A stretch of DNA of 64,000 nt from CANMXU01 sp052030545 (GTDB taxonomy: Bacteria > Pseudomonadota > Gammaproteobacteria > Enterobacterales > Alteromonadaceae). Below the pieces are notes generated by a model, which searched no databases, was not told the DNA's origin, and worked only from the letters and a program-made list of their open reading frames with translations. This document shows positions 9,259 to 18,761 of the stretch, one piece after another. Position 1 is the first letter of the stretch, and every line of letters begins with the position of its first letter. The stretch spans positions 186,001 to 250,000 of the forward strand of contig NZ_JBPDIH010000004.1 in NCBI RefSeq assembly GCF_052030545.1, in the 5' to 3' direction. A program made the translations under genes and the position numbers.

Positions 9259-11652
9259 CTAGTTAGCAAACCAAAATGGCCAGAGCTGCTGCCGATACGA
9301 ACTGATTTTATGGCTGTCATCGTAAATACTAACCGTGATCATGCCTTGCTCTATTGTTGATAAAAGCTCAATTCCCTGAGAATGATAGCGCTGCACTACC
9401 GACTTTTTGGGCATTTGCCATTGGTTCATAAACCCAGCACTCACCAAAGCAACCTCAGGAGTGAGTGCGGTTAAAAATGCTGCGCTTGATGAGGTATGTG
9501 ATCCGTGATGAGGAACAACAAGCACATCAATATCAGTTAACAAGTTTTCTGCAATTAACTTAGCTTCAACGGATTTTGAAATATCCCCGCTTAATAACGC
9601 AGTGAAGTTACCATCAGATAGTTTAACTACACAGGAGCGATCATTACTTTTTTGCTCTTCGTTATGTTTTTTTTCGGGCCAAAGAATATCAAAGCTTAAC
9701 CCTTGCCAGCGAAAACTTTCCTGCTGCGCGCATAAGCTGTTTGCTGATAATTTATTGGCATTCGCCATGACAAATCCGACATCAATGCCTTGTTTAAGCA
9801 TGGGTAAACTGCCCGCATGATCGTTGTCTTTATGGCTTATCATCACCCGATCTAAGGTATTAATTCCTTTTGACTGAAAATAAGGCAGCAAAACCGTATC
9901 AGCCATATTAAAGCCACTTGGATAGCTAGCCCCGGTATCGTATAAAATCGCTTGTTGCTGTTTTTCAATCACCACAGCTAAACCTTGCCCTACATCCATC
10001 ACACTTAGTTGCCAACTTGGCTGTTCATTTAAATAAACTTTTTGCGCAGCTAAGGCAATTGCAACAACAGCCGAACTCGCCAATATTTGCTTTTGAACTG
10101 ACAAATTTAACAGCCAACAAATAACAATGGACATAACAACTAAGGTTAACGCTAGGGTTTGACTTTGCGATAAGGTAATTAGCGCCCAAGGCTGATGCGC
10201 TAACCACTCAAGCCAATACCAAACAAGCTGCAAAGCATATAGAGTAAGTTCAAGTACAACGTCGCCAAGCCAAGTATTTAATTGGCTAGTTATTAAAAAC
10301 AAGAGCGCCAAAGGAATCGCGGTGAAACTCATCAAAGGCACCGCAACAATATTGGCAAAAAATGCCATAAGTGAAATTTGCTGTGCGTAGATAGCAACAA
10401 TTGGCAGCATGAATAATGTCAGCCCAAGCTGAATCAATACTAAGTTTTTCAGCCATAGCAATAAAAAGTGCTGTTTAGAGCGCGTAAAAGAGAGTCGCCA
10501 CAATAATAAAAATATCACGGTAACTGCATAAAGCGATAACCAAAAACTTGCGCTTGTGATACTTAAAGGATCAAAAAGCACGATGAAAAAGACAACCATT
10601 AATAGCCATAAACTGAGTTTGAGCTGAATATTGGCTAAGCGGCAACACCAATAAAGTAATAACATAATTAGCGCTCTCACCGTCGGTAGAGAAAAACCGG
10701 CAAGATACGCATAGAAAATGGCAATTAAGCAGCTAAACAAAACGCTATATAAACGAATATTTTGGCAACTCAACACCGCTTTAAGTCGATTATTGGGTAT
10801 TTGTGTTAGTGGCACAAAGCGGCAAAAGATATTAAAAAAATAAAAGGCAGCAGCTGCAACTAAACCTAAATGCAATCCCGATATCGCGATCAAATGTTGC
10901 GTACCTGTTGCAGTTAGCACTTGCCATTGACCATTTGAAATAGAAAAACGCTCACCAAAAGTAAGCGCATAAATAAAAGCGACTAACTCGTGTTTGGGCA
11001 GTTTGCCGTGCATTTCGTCAAACAACTGTTGCCGATGTGAACGGCTATTATTGAGTAAACGATTGCCGTTATGCTTTTTAACATAACCCGTGCCATGAAT
11101 ATTTTTCTGCCTTAGCCAAGCTTGATAATTAAAGCCTCCGGGGTTTGCTAAACCATAAGCAGGTTTGAACTTAGCGATTAATTGCCAATACTGCCCTTGC
11201 TTGATTAAAGGAAACGAAGAACTAGGGTTTGTTGTCGCAGTAGCGTGTTTTAACTGCTGAGTTTGATGCCAATTAAGTCTCAACAAAATTGGTCGTTTTA
11301 AGGTTTGGTTATTTATTTGCTCAACGAGAAAATTAAATTTTTGTGACGGCTTTGTGAGGTCGAGCGAGTTAATGGTGCCTAAACTGACCACAGTGCCAAC
11401 AAGTTGATGAGATTGTGTAAAAAAGTCGCCTTCAACAATATTGTTAGCTAACCAAATATTATTGTAGGTCCAGCCATTAAAAAGCAGCCATGCAAGCCCA
11501 ATAAAAAAGCCGCTATACACTTTCATGCATTTTGTCGCGATAAAGAGCATTGCAACAATAGCGAATAAGGTGACATAATAAGGCGTTGGTGTCACGGGCA
11601 TCACTAATGCGCAAAGCGCACCAATAAAAAATGTAAGTAGCCACCGTTCCAT
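9259..11652 (-). CDS. comEC: DNA internalisation channel ComEC/Rec2
   Basis: The inner-membrane channel passing single-stranded DNA into the cytoplasm in natural transformation (E. coli YcaI). The 797-residue protein has an N-terminal membrane region with DUF4131-type segment, the ComEC core (GTQHLIAISGLHLG near residue 250, then multiple helices to about 500), and a C-terminal metallo-beta-lactamase-like domain. That domain carries SHKDNDHAG near 607 and VPHHGSHTSSS near 714, so it is not degenerate. It heads the minus-strand cluster, with 235 bp of AT-rich sequence before msbA, so msbA may have its own promoter there. The divergent DUF2062 gene starts 32 bp away. Confidence 0.95.
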   Translation of the reverse strand: MERWLLTFFIGALCALVMPVTPTPYYVTLFAIVAMLFIATKCMKVYSGFFIGLAWLLFNGWTYNNIWLANNIVEGDFFTQSHQLVGTVVSLGTINSLDLTKPSQKFNFLVEQINNQTLKRPILLRLNWHQTQQLKHATATTNPSSSFPLIKQGQYWQLIAKFKPAYGLANPGGFNYQAWLRQKNIHGTGYVKKHNGNRLLNNSRSHRQQLFDEMHGKLPKHELVAFIYALTFGERFSISNGQWQVLTATGTQHLIAISGLHLGLVAAAAFYFFNIFCRFVPLTQIPNNRLKAVLSCQNIRLYSVLFSCLIAIFYAYLAGFSLPTVRALIMLLLYWCCRLANIQLKLSLWLLMVVFFIVLFDPLSITSASFWLSLYAVTVIFLLLWRLSFTRSKQHFLLLWLKNLVLIQLGLTLFMLPIVAIYAQQISLMAFFANIVAVPLMSFTAIPLALLFLITSQLNTWLGDVVLELTLYALQLVWYWLEWLAHQPWALITLSQSQTLALTLVVMSIVICWLLNLSVQKQILASSAVVAIALAAQKVYLNEQPSWQLSVMDVGQGLAVVIEKQQQAILYDTGASYPSGFNMADTVLLPYFQSKGINTLDRVMISHKDNDHAGSLPMLKQGIDVGFVMANANKLSANSLCAQQESFRWQGLSFDILWPEKKHNEEQKSNDRSCVVKLSDGNFTALLSGDISKSVEAKLIAENLLTDIDVLVVPHHGSHTSSSAAFLTALTPEVALVSAGFMNQWQMPKKSVVQRYHSQGIELLSTIEQGMITVSIYDDSHKISSYRQQLWPFWFAN

Positions 11653-11684
11653 AGTGATTAAATTCCATATAATTAGTATTAGTA

Positions 11685-12197
11685 ATGCCTAAAAAAACCA
11701 TCAAAAAATTGATGCCAGATCATCACACCATTAAGTCAAATAAACATTTGCAGATTTTTGGTGATCTTTTACACAACCCTAATTTATGGCATTTAAATCG
11801 TCGTTCTGTTGCTAAAGCATTTGCTGTCGGTTTATTTTGTGCCTTTATCCCAGTTCCATTTCAAATGATGTTGGCAGCCTCTATTGCCATTATAGCTCAT
11901 GCAAATTTACCGTTAGCGGTTTCTTTGGTATGGATAACCAACCCGCTAACCATGCCATTTATTTTTTATAGTTGTTATGTGGTGGGGACTTGGATTTTAG
12001 GTACGCCTCAACAAGAGTTCGTCTTTGAACTTAGCTGGCAATGGATACTTGATAGCCTATCAACGATAGGCCCTGCATTTTTGCTAGGCTGCATAATTAT
12101 GGCCATTATTGCCTCATTTTTAGCGTACTTTGGCATTAATAGCTTATGGCGTTATTCTGTGGCAAAAGAATGGAAAAAACGCCAATTTAGAGACTAA
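11685..12197 (+). CDS. DUF2062 membrane protein
   Basis: A 170-residue inner-membrane protein of the DUF2062 family. It begins MPKKTIKKLMPDH, followed by the family hallmark of a basic LNRRSVAKAFAVGLF segment running into FIPVPFQMMLA, then WITNPLTMPFIF and two further hydrophobic segments. The MPKK start agrees with relatives. Function is not established. The gene is divergent from comEC with only 32 bp between starts, so the two promoters must overlap or lie close together. Confidence 0.9.
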   Translation: MPKKTIKKLMPDHHTIKSNKHLQIFGDLLHNPNLWHLNRRSVAKAFAVGLFCAFIPVPFQMMLAASIAIIAHANLPLAVSLVWITNPLTMPFIFYSCYVVGTWILGTPQQEFVFELSWQWILDSLSTIGPAFLLGCIIMAIIASFLAYFGINSLWRYSVAKEWKKRQFRD

Positions 12198-12270
12198 ATC
12201 AGCGTTTTAATCAAAGTAAACAGCAAAAATTAATAACAAGCGTTACCCGCAACACGTTAGCAGTAAACTG

Positions 12271-13530
12271 TTAGGCTTGCCCCAACACTTTAGCAGGTTC
12301 TATTTTTGTCGCGCGCCATGCAGGATATATAGTGGCTAATAAACTCAAAACTAATGCAGTAACCACAGTGAAATAAACATCGCTGATGTGTAATTCACTT
12401 GGGATAAAGTCAATAAAATAAACATCTGCCGATAAAATTTTTGTATTAAAAAGCCCTTCAATTGCCAAAATAATATCGGTTAAATTAAGTGAAACATACA
12501 CACCTAAAATAGTGCCGATCACACTGCCAAGCACGCCATTCATTACACCTTGAACAATAAACGCTAACATTACAGTAGGTGGTGATGCGCCCATGGTTTT
12601 TAAAATCGCAATATCACTTTGCTTTTCATTAACTGCCATAATTAAGGTCGAAACAATGTTAAAACTCGCTACTGCAATCACTAAAACCAGCACAATAAAC
12701 ATCACCATACGCACCAGTTGAATATCGTTAAAAACATGTCCTTGCGTACGTGTCCAGTCGTAAATATAAACGTGATAATTAAAGTTATTGGCAACTTCTC
12801 GGATCACTTGCGGTGCCATAAAAACATCGTTAACTTTTACGCGAATACCTTGTGCTTGACCGACTTGATATTGCATTGACTCAGCAGCTTGTGCCAATGA
12901 AACATAAGCCAATGTTTCATCAATTGTGCCGCCAAATTGAAAGATACCGCCAACGATATAGTTTTGCTTTAGTAGCGCTGGAAATTTTTTTGATAACGGC
13001 TGACCTTGCGCCGCCGTTTTTGGCAGTAACACTTGTACTTTATCACCAATCGAAACGCCGAGCTTTTTAGCAATGCCACTGCCGATAACGATTTGGTTGC
13101 CCTGTGCTAAGCTTTGCCAACTCCCCTGCTTTACGTAAGTGGTAATATCTGACACTAGGCTTTCAAGTTTTAGATCAACACCTCTTAGTTCAACGCCTTT
13201 TAGCTCATCCCCTTTTTGCATCATGCCAGTTAATTTAATTAGCGGTGCTGCCGCGACAACTTGTGGATGCTGTTGCACCTTTTGCACTTCTTTTGGCCAG
13301 TTGTCTATCGGGGTATTTACCGTGACCATTTCGCCATGTGCAACAATCGATAATAGACGCTGTGACAATTCACGCTCAAAACCATTCATTGCCGACAGCA
13401 CTACAATTAACACTAATACCCCAAGGGCAATGCCGAATGTGGATGAAGCAGAAATAAACGATGAAAAACCATTGCCTTGACGACTTCGTACATAGCGAAA
13501 GCCTAAAAAGAGACTTAACGGTTTAAACAT
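12271..13530 (-). CDS. lolE: Lipoprotein-releasing ABC transporter permease LolE
   Basis: An inner-membrane subunit of LolCDE, which extracts mature outer-membrane lipoproteins and hands them to LolA. The 419-residue protein has a first transmembrane helix (about 20-45), a periplasmic MacB-like domain, and three C-terminal helices in the FtsX domain (about 275-410). The N-terminal FLGFRYVRSRQGNGFSSFIS and the terminal ATIYPAWRATKIEPAKVL are typical. It is the third gene of the operon. Its first 8 nt overlap the end of lolD, and it is a paralogue of lolC at 14265. The LolE rather than LolC label rests on position. Confidence 0.92.
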   Translation of the reverse strand: MFKPLSLFLGFRYVRSRQGNGFSSFISASSTFGIALGVLVLIVVLSAMNGFERELSQRLLSIVAHGEMVTVNTPIDNWPKEVQKVQQHPQVVAAAPLIKLTGMMQKGDELKGVELRGVDLKLESLVSDITTYVKQGSWQSLAQGNQIVIGSGIAKKLGVSIGDKVQVLLPKTAAQGQPLSKKFPALLKQNYIVGGIFQFGGTIDETLAYVSLAQAAESMQYQVGQAQGIRVKVNDVFMAPQVIREVANNFNYHVYIYDWTRTQGHVFNDIQLVRMVMFIVLVLVIAVASFNIVSTLIMAVNEKQSDIAILKTMGASPPTVMLAFIVQGVMNGVLGSVIGTILGVYVSLNLTDIILAIEGLFNTKILSADVYFIDFIPSELHISDVYFTVVTALVLSLLATIYPAWRATKIEPAKVLGQA

Positions 13531-14272
13531 GGTTTGCCTCAGTATCGCTGGTTGCAGCTTTGTTCACTTCATCATTGTTCGCTTCAGCATTAGCCGTTAA
13601 TGGCTTTAATTGACCGTGGTCTAAACGCAATTGACGATCCATTCTGGCAGCAAGTGTTAAGTCGTGGGTAACAATCACAAAGCTAGTATTCACAGTGGCA
13701 TTTAGCTCACGTAATAATTGATAAATTTGCTCTGCAGTATCAAAGTCTAAATTACCGGTCGGTTCATCAGCCAATATAAGTGAAGGTTTGGTCACTAATG
13801 CGCGTGCAATAGCAACCCGTTGACGTTCGCCACCAGATAACTCTGCTGGTCGGTGTGAAATACGATGCGCTAAACCAACCTGCTCTAGCATTGCTTTTGC
13901 TTGAGCCATCGCTGTTTTTGCATTTTCACCGCGGATCATCAACGGCATCGCGACATTTTCTAAGGCAGAAAACTCCATCATTAAATGATGAAATTGATAA
14001 ATAAAACCAATGTGCTGATTTCTAAACTTAGCGCGCTGCTTTTCAGAAAGGGTATGAATATTAGTATCTTTGATCCACACTTCGCCTGAAGTCGGTAAAT
14101 CTAATGCACCAGCAATATGCAAAAAGGTACTTTTACCACAACCAGAACTACCAACAACCGCCAGCAACTCACCGCTTTCAACAGTAAGTTCAAGTTCATT
14201 TAATACCTTAGTTTCAATTTTACCTTGCAGATAAGACTTACTTAACTTTTTACACTGTAAAACTTTATTCAT
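13523..14272 (-). CDS. lolD: Lipoprotein-releasing ABC transporter ATPase LolD
   Basis: The cytoplasmic ATPase of LolCDE. The 249-residue sequence has Walker A (VGSSGCGKST, near residue 42), Q-loop, signature LSGGERQRVAIARAL and Walker B LILADEPTGNLD, the last typical of the LolD/MacB subclass. It overlaps lolC upstream and lolE downstream by 8 nt each (an ATG followed within 8 nt by the preceding gene's TAA), so the three subunits are translationally coupled. The C-terminal tail after the H-loop (about 25 residues, A/N/E-rich) is longer than the E. coli protein's and looks disordered. Confidence 0.95.
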   Translation of the reverse strand: MNKVLQCKKLSKSYLQGKIETKVLNELELTVESGELLAVVGSSGCGKSTFLHIAGALDLPTSGEVWIKDTNIHTLSEKQRAKFRNQHIGFIYQFHHLMMEFSALENVAMPLMIRGENAKTAMAQAKAMLEQVGLAHRISHRPAELSGGERQRVAIARALVTKPSLILADEPTGNLDFDTAEQIYQLLRELNATVNTSFVIVTHDLTLAARMDRQLRLDHGQLKPLTANAEANNDEVNKAATSDTEANHV

Positions 14273-15494
14273 TTCTTAAGACCTCAGCAGGCAATGTTTT
14301 TGATGCGCGATACGATGGATATATAGTAGCTAAAAAGCTCATTAATAACGCTGAAAATACAATGACCACCACATCATTAGCGGTTAATTGAATCGGTAAA
14401 GCTTGGCTTGCATAACCGTTTCCTAAAATACTCACACCCAAAAACATCATAATTTCATTTAAATTAAGTGCCAATACAAGCCCTAACACTGTACCTAAGG
14501 CAACCCCCCAAACACCATTGGCCATGCCTTGGGTCATAAAAATCTTCATAATGTCACTGCGCGACATGCCTAAGGTTTGCAAAATACCAATTTCGCCTTG
14601 CTTGTCAATCACCACCATCACTAGCGCAGACACAATATTAAAGGCTGCAACCGCGATAATTAGGCTCAGCATTAACCACATCATGTTTTTTTCCATTTTA
14701 ACGGCGGAAAAAAGTGCTCCTTGGCTTTCTGACCAAGTACTTGCGGTTAAATTCTCAGCGCTAAAATCGATTGATTCAACAAATTGCTGCGCATAAAACG
14801 CATCGTCGAGGAAAACACGAAGCTGCCTAATGCCGTCATCTCGGCGACGCATTAATTTGGCCGCATCATTGCTATGGACATATACCATGGCATCGTCTAC
14901 TTGTGAGCCAACATTAAAAATACCCGACACCGTAAATGTTCGTTGTACAGGAATACGCCCCATCGGCGTAAAAACCATTTTATTAGGTAAAACAATACGT
15001 ACGGCTTCACCTATATTGACGTCCAGTTTTCGCGCCAACGCATGACCGATAATAATTTGATATTTTTGCTGACTTAAGCTTTCTAAACTGCCTGCCACCA
15101 TTTGCGATGCAATAATATTGTTGTGCTCATACGAAGGCACAATGCCCTGCAACATTACGGCTTGCAAACTACGTGTTGAGGTAATTAACGCTTCCGACTC
15201 TAAAAAAGGCGTCACATCAAGTACATGTGGCTGCGCTAATAATTGTTGTCGCTGTGTTTGCCAATCAAAGCTTTGTTGTTTGTCACTTGAAATGACAACG
15301 TGCGGGATCAAACCCAAAATGCGTTTTTTTAACTCTCCCTCAAAGCCGTTCATTACCGAAACAACAGTAATTAATGAGGCAACGCCAAGTAAGATACCTG
15401 CGATAGAGAAAAAGGTAATAAAAGATACAAAACCGCTACGGTTTCGGCTGCGGCTATAACGCAAACCGATAAAGAAACTAATTGGTTGAAACAT
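14265..15494 (-). CDS. lolC: Lipoprotein-releasing ABC transporter permease LolC
   Basis: First gene of lolCDE. The 409-residue permease has the same architecture as LolE: one N-terminal helix, a large periplasmic domain, and three C-terminal helices. The N-terminus FFIGLRYSRSRNRSGFVSFI and the C-terminal ATIYPSYRASKTLPAEVL are family signatures. The periplasmic loop carries VRIVLPNKMVFTPMGRIPVQ, where LolC binds LolA through its Hook; the local match is inferred from family alignment only. Transcription presumably starts in the 197-bp gap before the divergent PilZ-like gene. Confidence 0.92.
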   Translation of the reverse strand: MFQPISFFIGLRYSRSRNRSGFVSFITFFSIAGILLGVASLITVVSVMNGFEGELKKRILGLIPHVVISSDKQQSFDWQTQRQQLLAQPHVLDVTPFLESEALITSTRSLQAVMLQGIVPSYEHNNIIASQMVAGSLESLSQQKYQIIIGHALARKLDVNIGEAVRIVLPNKMVFTPMGRIPVQRTFTVSGIFNVGSQVDDAMVYVHSNDAAKLMRRRDDGIRQLRVFLDDAFYAQQFVESIDFSAENLTASTWSESQGALFSAVKMEKNMMWLMLSLIIAVAAFNIVSALVMVVIDKQGEIGILQTLGMSRSDIMKIFMTQGMANGVWGVALGTVLGLVLALNLNEIMMFLGVSILGNGYASQALPIQLTANDVVVIVFSALLMSFLATIYPSYRASKTLPAEVLRNE

Positions 15495-15691
15495 GAATTT
15501 TCATAAATTTTGGCTAGAGCTATACACTAATTAATAGGAAAGCGAGACGGTTATCTGATTGATATTAATTTTGAATGCAGCATAACACAAACCATTTATG
15601 AATTAGACCCTTATTTAATTCGCACTTTTAATTTAGACCAATCGCTAAAATCGTTTTATAATCAATTAATTTCACTATTTAGGATGCGCAT

Positions 15692-16303
15692 ATGTCAGTA
15701 GAAGAAAATCAACAAAAGTTAGCACAGTTTAATGAGTTTTTTTCTATCGAGCACCCATTCAACGTTAATATTACCGAACTAACAGCCGTTGGCACATTAG
15801 GTTATGACCAATTTCTTAGCCGCATTCCTTTGCCATTTAAAATGGCGACCGACATTGTCACGCTCGATCAAAGTGCCTTGCGCCCATTACAGGCAATTAG
15901 TGGTGTCGCTGGTCAATTAGTTGAGTACTTAAATCATCAGTCAGAAAAAATTGATTTACTGGTGGGTTATATTTTGAGTCAACAAGACGATGTAAGCCAA
16001 CGCTTTCAAGGGGTGAAATTTGGTGGCGGCGGTATTGTATTTCAAGCCGATAAAGCATTTGAGCTGAATCAACTGCTCGAATTAAAGTTGTTCTTTTTAG
16101 AAGAAAACTGCGCTGTATTTTGTCACGGTGAAGTGATCAGTATTGAAAGTGATGAACAACAATTTTTGCATAAAATAATTTTCCATCATATTAGAGAAGA
16201 AGACCGCGAAATTTTAGTCAGAACTAGCTTGCATCAACAATCTAAACAATTACAGCGCTTAGCAAAAGCACGCGATCAAGCGGCAAAAAATCAAACTGAC
16301 TAG
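15692..16303 (+). CDS. PilZ-domain-like protein
   Basis: A 203-residue soluble protein resembling the PilZ-domain proteins common in Vibrionales and Alteromonadales. The C-terminal half has RFQGVKFGGGGIVFQ, LLELKLFF, FCHGEVISIE and a FHHIREEDREILVRTSLHQQS ending. The N-terminal half is a second, divergent beta-barrel-like region. The canonical c-di-GMP signature (RxxxR then D/NxSxxG) is not clear: the equivalent region is KFGGGG. Ligand binding is therefore doubtful. AGGA lies about 9 nt before the ATG. A strong terminator follows. Confidence 0.75.
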   Translation: MSVEENQQKLAQFNEFFSIEHPFNVNITELTAVGTLGYDQFLSRIPLPFKMATDIVTLDQSALRPLQAISGVAGQLVEYLNHQSEKIDLLVGYILSQQDDVSQRFQGVKFGGGGIVFQADKAFELNQLLELKLFFLEENCAVFCHGEVISIESDEQQFLHKIIFHHIREEDREILVRTSLHQQSKQLQRLAKARDQAAKNQTD

Positions 16304-16330
16304 CGTGTGGTTTTCTAAATGAATGGCAAT

Positions 16331-16369
16331 AAAAAACCTTGGTTGATAGTTATCACACCAAGGTTTTTT
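16331..16369. terminator. Bidirectional terminator between PilZ-like gene and chemoreceptor
   Basis: A 13-bp perfect stem (16331-16343 with 16357-16369, core AACCTTGGT). Each side has A/T runs, so it can terminate both convergent genes. Confidence 0.88.
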
Positions 16370-16442
16370 ATTATTTAAACTGACAAATTAACACCAGTTA
16401 ATACCAATCTGACCAATAGCATTTAGCCAATGATTCGCGCCA

Positions 16443-17609
16443 TTAAACACAGATTTTATTTAAAGTACTGTCGACTTCTGTGGTGACTTTTTGTTGTTGC
16501 TCGGCATGCTCTGCAACCGATGCTAAACCTTGATTAATTTCATGACTTAAGGCAACAACCGCCGACATATTATCGTTGATAGAGTTGGTTGAACCTTGTT
16601 GCTCTTGGGTACCTGATGCAATTTTTGAGGTCAATTCATCAACTTCATTAAACACATTGCCAATTTGTTCTAACGCATCAACCACTTCTTTTGATTGCGA
16701 TAAACTTTCACTAGTAAGCTCTTGCCCTTTTGCCATGGCATTGACGGCATTAGTCGATTTTTCTTGCAAGCCTTCAACCATCGATTGTATTTCAACGGTC
16801 GATTCTTGCGTGCGATGTGCCAAGGCGCGAACTTCGTCGGCAACTACCGCAAAACCACGACCTTGCTCGCCCGCACGAGCTGCCTCAATTGCTGCGTTTA
16901 AGGCAAGTAAATTAGTTTGGTCGGCAATGCCTCTGATCACATCAAGGACAGATCCGATTTGTGCACTTTGCTCTTGAAGTAACGACAAGTCTTCGGCTAA
17001 ACGAGTAACTTCATTAGCGAACGATTCAATCGTATCTTGACTGGTGCTTGAAGAGGTTCTTCCTTGCGACAATATCGTCATTACTTTGCCGGTTGTTTCG
17101 CTTACCTGAATCGCGCTTTCATTTAAGGTACTAGAAGTTAATGCCACTTCTTCAATTGACTGTGCCATTTGCTGAATTTGATTCGCAGATTCATCTACCG
17201 CATCGGTAGACTCGCTCATTTGTTTCACTAACAGCTCTGAGCCATGACGCAAGTTATCTGACTCAGCGCGAATTTCAGCGACAACTTCACTCAAATCCCC
17301 AATAAACAAGCCCAGTTGATTCACCACTTGTCCTAAATCGTCACCAGAAATATCTTTTATCGGCTGCTCTGGTGCTTCATTAATACTGGCAACCTTATCT
17401 AAATAGCTTTTCAACGACTGTAAACGTTTAGCTAAAAGCTGCTCAGAAACAAAATAACTTGCGCCGGCTTGAATGAGTACCATAGCGATGACGGCAAGTA
17501 ACACACCGGTTTGACCAAGCTGGTCGGAAAATATTAATAAAATAAGAATAAACAAAGCACCAACAATGATAGTTGGCATGATTAATTTGATATTTAAACG
17601 ATTTAGCAT
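16443..17609 (-). CDS. Methyl-accepting chemotaxis protein lacking a periplasmic sensor
   Basis: A 388-residue chemoreceptor. Two closely spaced transmembrane helices (about residues 9-27 and 33-53, joined by only a few residues) leave no periplasmic ligand domain. A HAMP-like linker and a long cytoplasmic coiled coil follow. The kinase-control tip is canonical (IADQTNLLALNAAIEAARAG, then RGFAVVADEVRALA, about 225-260), so it should form arrays with CheA/CheW. No che genes are adjacent. It probably senses a cytoplasmic or membrane-state cue; the signal is unknown. Confidence 0.92.
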   Translation of the reverse strand: MLNRLNIKLIMPTIIVGALFILILLIFSDQLGQTGVLLAVIAMVLIQAGASYFVSEQLLAKRLQSLKSYLDKVASINEAPEQPIKDISGDDLGQVVNQLGLFIGDLSEVVAEIRAESDNLRHGSELLVKQMSESTDAVDESANQIQQMAQSIEEVALTSSTLNESAIQVSETTGKVMTILSQGRTSSSTSQDTIESFANEVTRLAEDLSLLQEQSAQIGSVLDVIRGIADQTNLLALNAAIEAARAGEQGRGFAVVADEVRALAHRTQESTVEIQSMVEGLQEKSTNAVNAMAKGQELTSESLSQSKEVVDALEQIGNVFNEVDELTSKIASGTQEQQGSTNSINDNMSAVVALSHEINQGLASVAEHAEQQQKVTTEVDSTLNKICV

Positions 17610-17859
17610 ATGCTTCCCAGACCTTTGCGCAAGTAGTTGTAGTTATTTTTATCGTTGCTAGTAAGCATACTCTGCTGTTTTATTGAACAAATTCATTAGT
17701 TTGCTCAACTTCTTACTGGCATTAATTTTAAATACGTTACCTGTAAATATTACAATTTGCTAACATTTTTTATATTAAAACGTTAAATTAATTACTGAGC
17801 TTTTTATACTGACGAAGAAAGGTAAGCGATAATAAGCACACAAATAATTAGGAGAATTT

Positions 17860-18045
17860 ATGTCAGCTACAGGTATAGTCATTATTATTATCGCCTTAGG
17901 GGTGATCGTTAGCGCAATTTTGCTGTTAAAGCAGTCTGCGACTAAATTTCATTTAAGCCAAAAACAGCTCGACGATATAAAAGCACGCAATAAAGAATTG
18001 GACAAAGAAGAAGAAGAAAAAGAAAAAGAAAAAGAAAAAGGCTAA
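17860..18045 (+). CDS. DUF2897 small membrane protein
   Basis: A 61-residue protein with one N-terminal transmembrane helix (GIVIIIIALGVIVSAILLL) and a charged tail (LSQKQLDDIKARNKELD followed by a Glu/Lys run), matching the DUF2897 family of short gammaproteobacterial membrane proteins. AGGAG precedes the ATG at good spacing. The tail is encoded by a simple repeat: four GAAAAA hexamers at 18016-18039 after three GAA codons. A short perfect hairpin (18038-18045 with 18050-18057) overlaps the stop but lacks a T-run. Function unknown. Confidence 0.82.
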   Translation: MSATGIVIIIIALGVIVSAILLLKQSATKFHLSQKQLDDIKARNKELDKEEEEKEKEKEKG

Positions 18046-18121
18046 AATATTAGCCTTCTATATTAGCTTTCTATATTAGGCAGTTATAATAGCCTTTAAC
18101 GTTAGTTGACGATAAGTAAGG

Positions 18122-18400
18122 CTAGCTGCGATAAATGGTTTGAATTAAATGATAGCCAAAGCGAGTTTTTATCGGGCCATGGACTTTTAGCAATTCTTTT
18201 TTAAAGACAACATCGTCAAAGGCTTTTACCATTTGGCCGCGTTTGAATTCACCTAAATCACCACCTTTTTTCTTCGACGGACAAGTCGAGTGCTTCTTTG
18301 CCAGTTGACCAAAATCAGCCCCCTTAGCAATTTTTTCTTTTAATTCTTGGGCGAGTTTCTCGGTTTTTACCAAAATATGTCTAGCGCTTGCAACAGCCAT
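18122..18400 (-). CDS. ppiC: Parvulin-type peptidyl-prolyl isomerase
   Basis: A 92-residue single-domain parvulin, close in size to E. coli PpiC (93), acting in the cytoplasm on X-Pro bonds. Conserved elements are ARHILVKTE, GADFGQLAKKHSTCPSKKKGGDLGEF, a GQMVKAFDDVVF helix and KTRFGYHLIQT at the end, each a hallmark of the rotamase domain. It has no signal peptide. A 264-bp MITE lies 69 bp upstream of its start, so its promoter is confined to that gap or lies within the element. Confidence 0.95.
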   Translation of the reverse strand: MAVASARHILVKTEKLAQELKEKIAKGADFGQLAKKHSTCPSKKKGGDLGEFKRGQMVKAFDDVVFKKELLKVHGPIKTRFGYHLIQTIYRS

Positions 18401-18469
18401 TTATCTACTCCAATTCAAATTTAGTGCATTATAACATCGTTAAATAGAATTTTTCGTTCACTATTGCTA

Positions 18470-18733
18470 GAGCGTGTTGATCTTTGTGGTATGAATTTTG
18501 TCCAATTTAAACGCTTTCTGATCGCGGTACTAACTTGAAGGCATAGTGGCTCTGCGTCTAAAGTTAGTAACAAAGAGCAGGAAGCGTTTAAATGGATCCT
18601 TCGGACAGCGTTTGTTTGCCATTTCTACTGCGTTATCACTCATTTATGTAGAATAACTACACGACAATCGCTCTGCCTTGTATAAATGGCAAACAATTCG
18701 CTGCAAAAACATACACCAAAGGTCAACACGCTC
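18470..18733 (+). mobile_element. 264-bp MITE, copy 1
   Basis: A non-coding element with terminal inverted repeats GAGCGTGTTGA(T/C)CTTTG at both ends, each flanked by TA (18468-18469 and 18734-18735). The interior folds into two large stem-loops: arms 18505-18516 with 18582-18593 (core ATTTAAACGCTT), enclosing 18529-18536 with 18561-18568; and arms 18606-18624 with 18684-18703 (CAGCG...TTTGCCATTT). A second 264-bp copy lies at 25104-25367 in opposite orientation, differing by about nine substitutions with no indels by hand alignment. The first 16 bases equal the right end of the IS5-family element at 4278, the likely source of transposase. Confidence 0.92.
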
Positions 18734-18761
18734 TAGTAACGAGGCAAGTATTTTTAATGAT

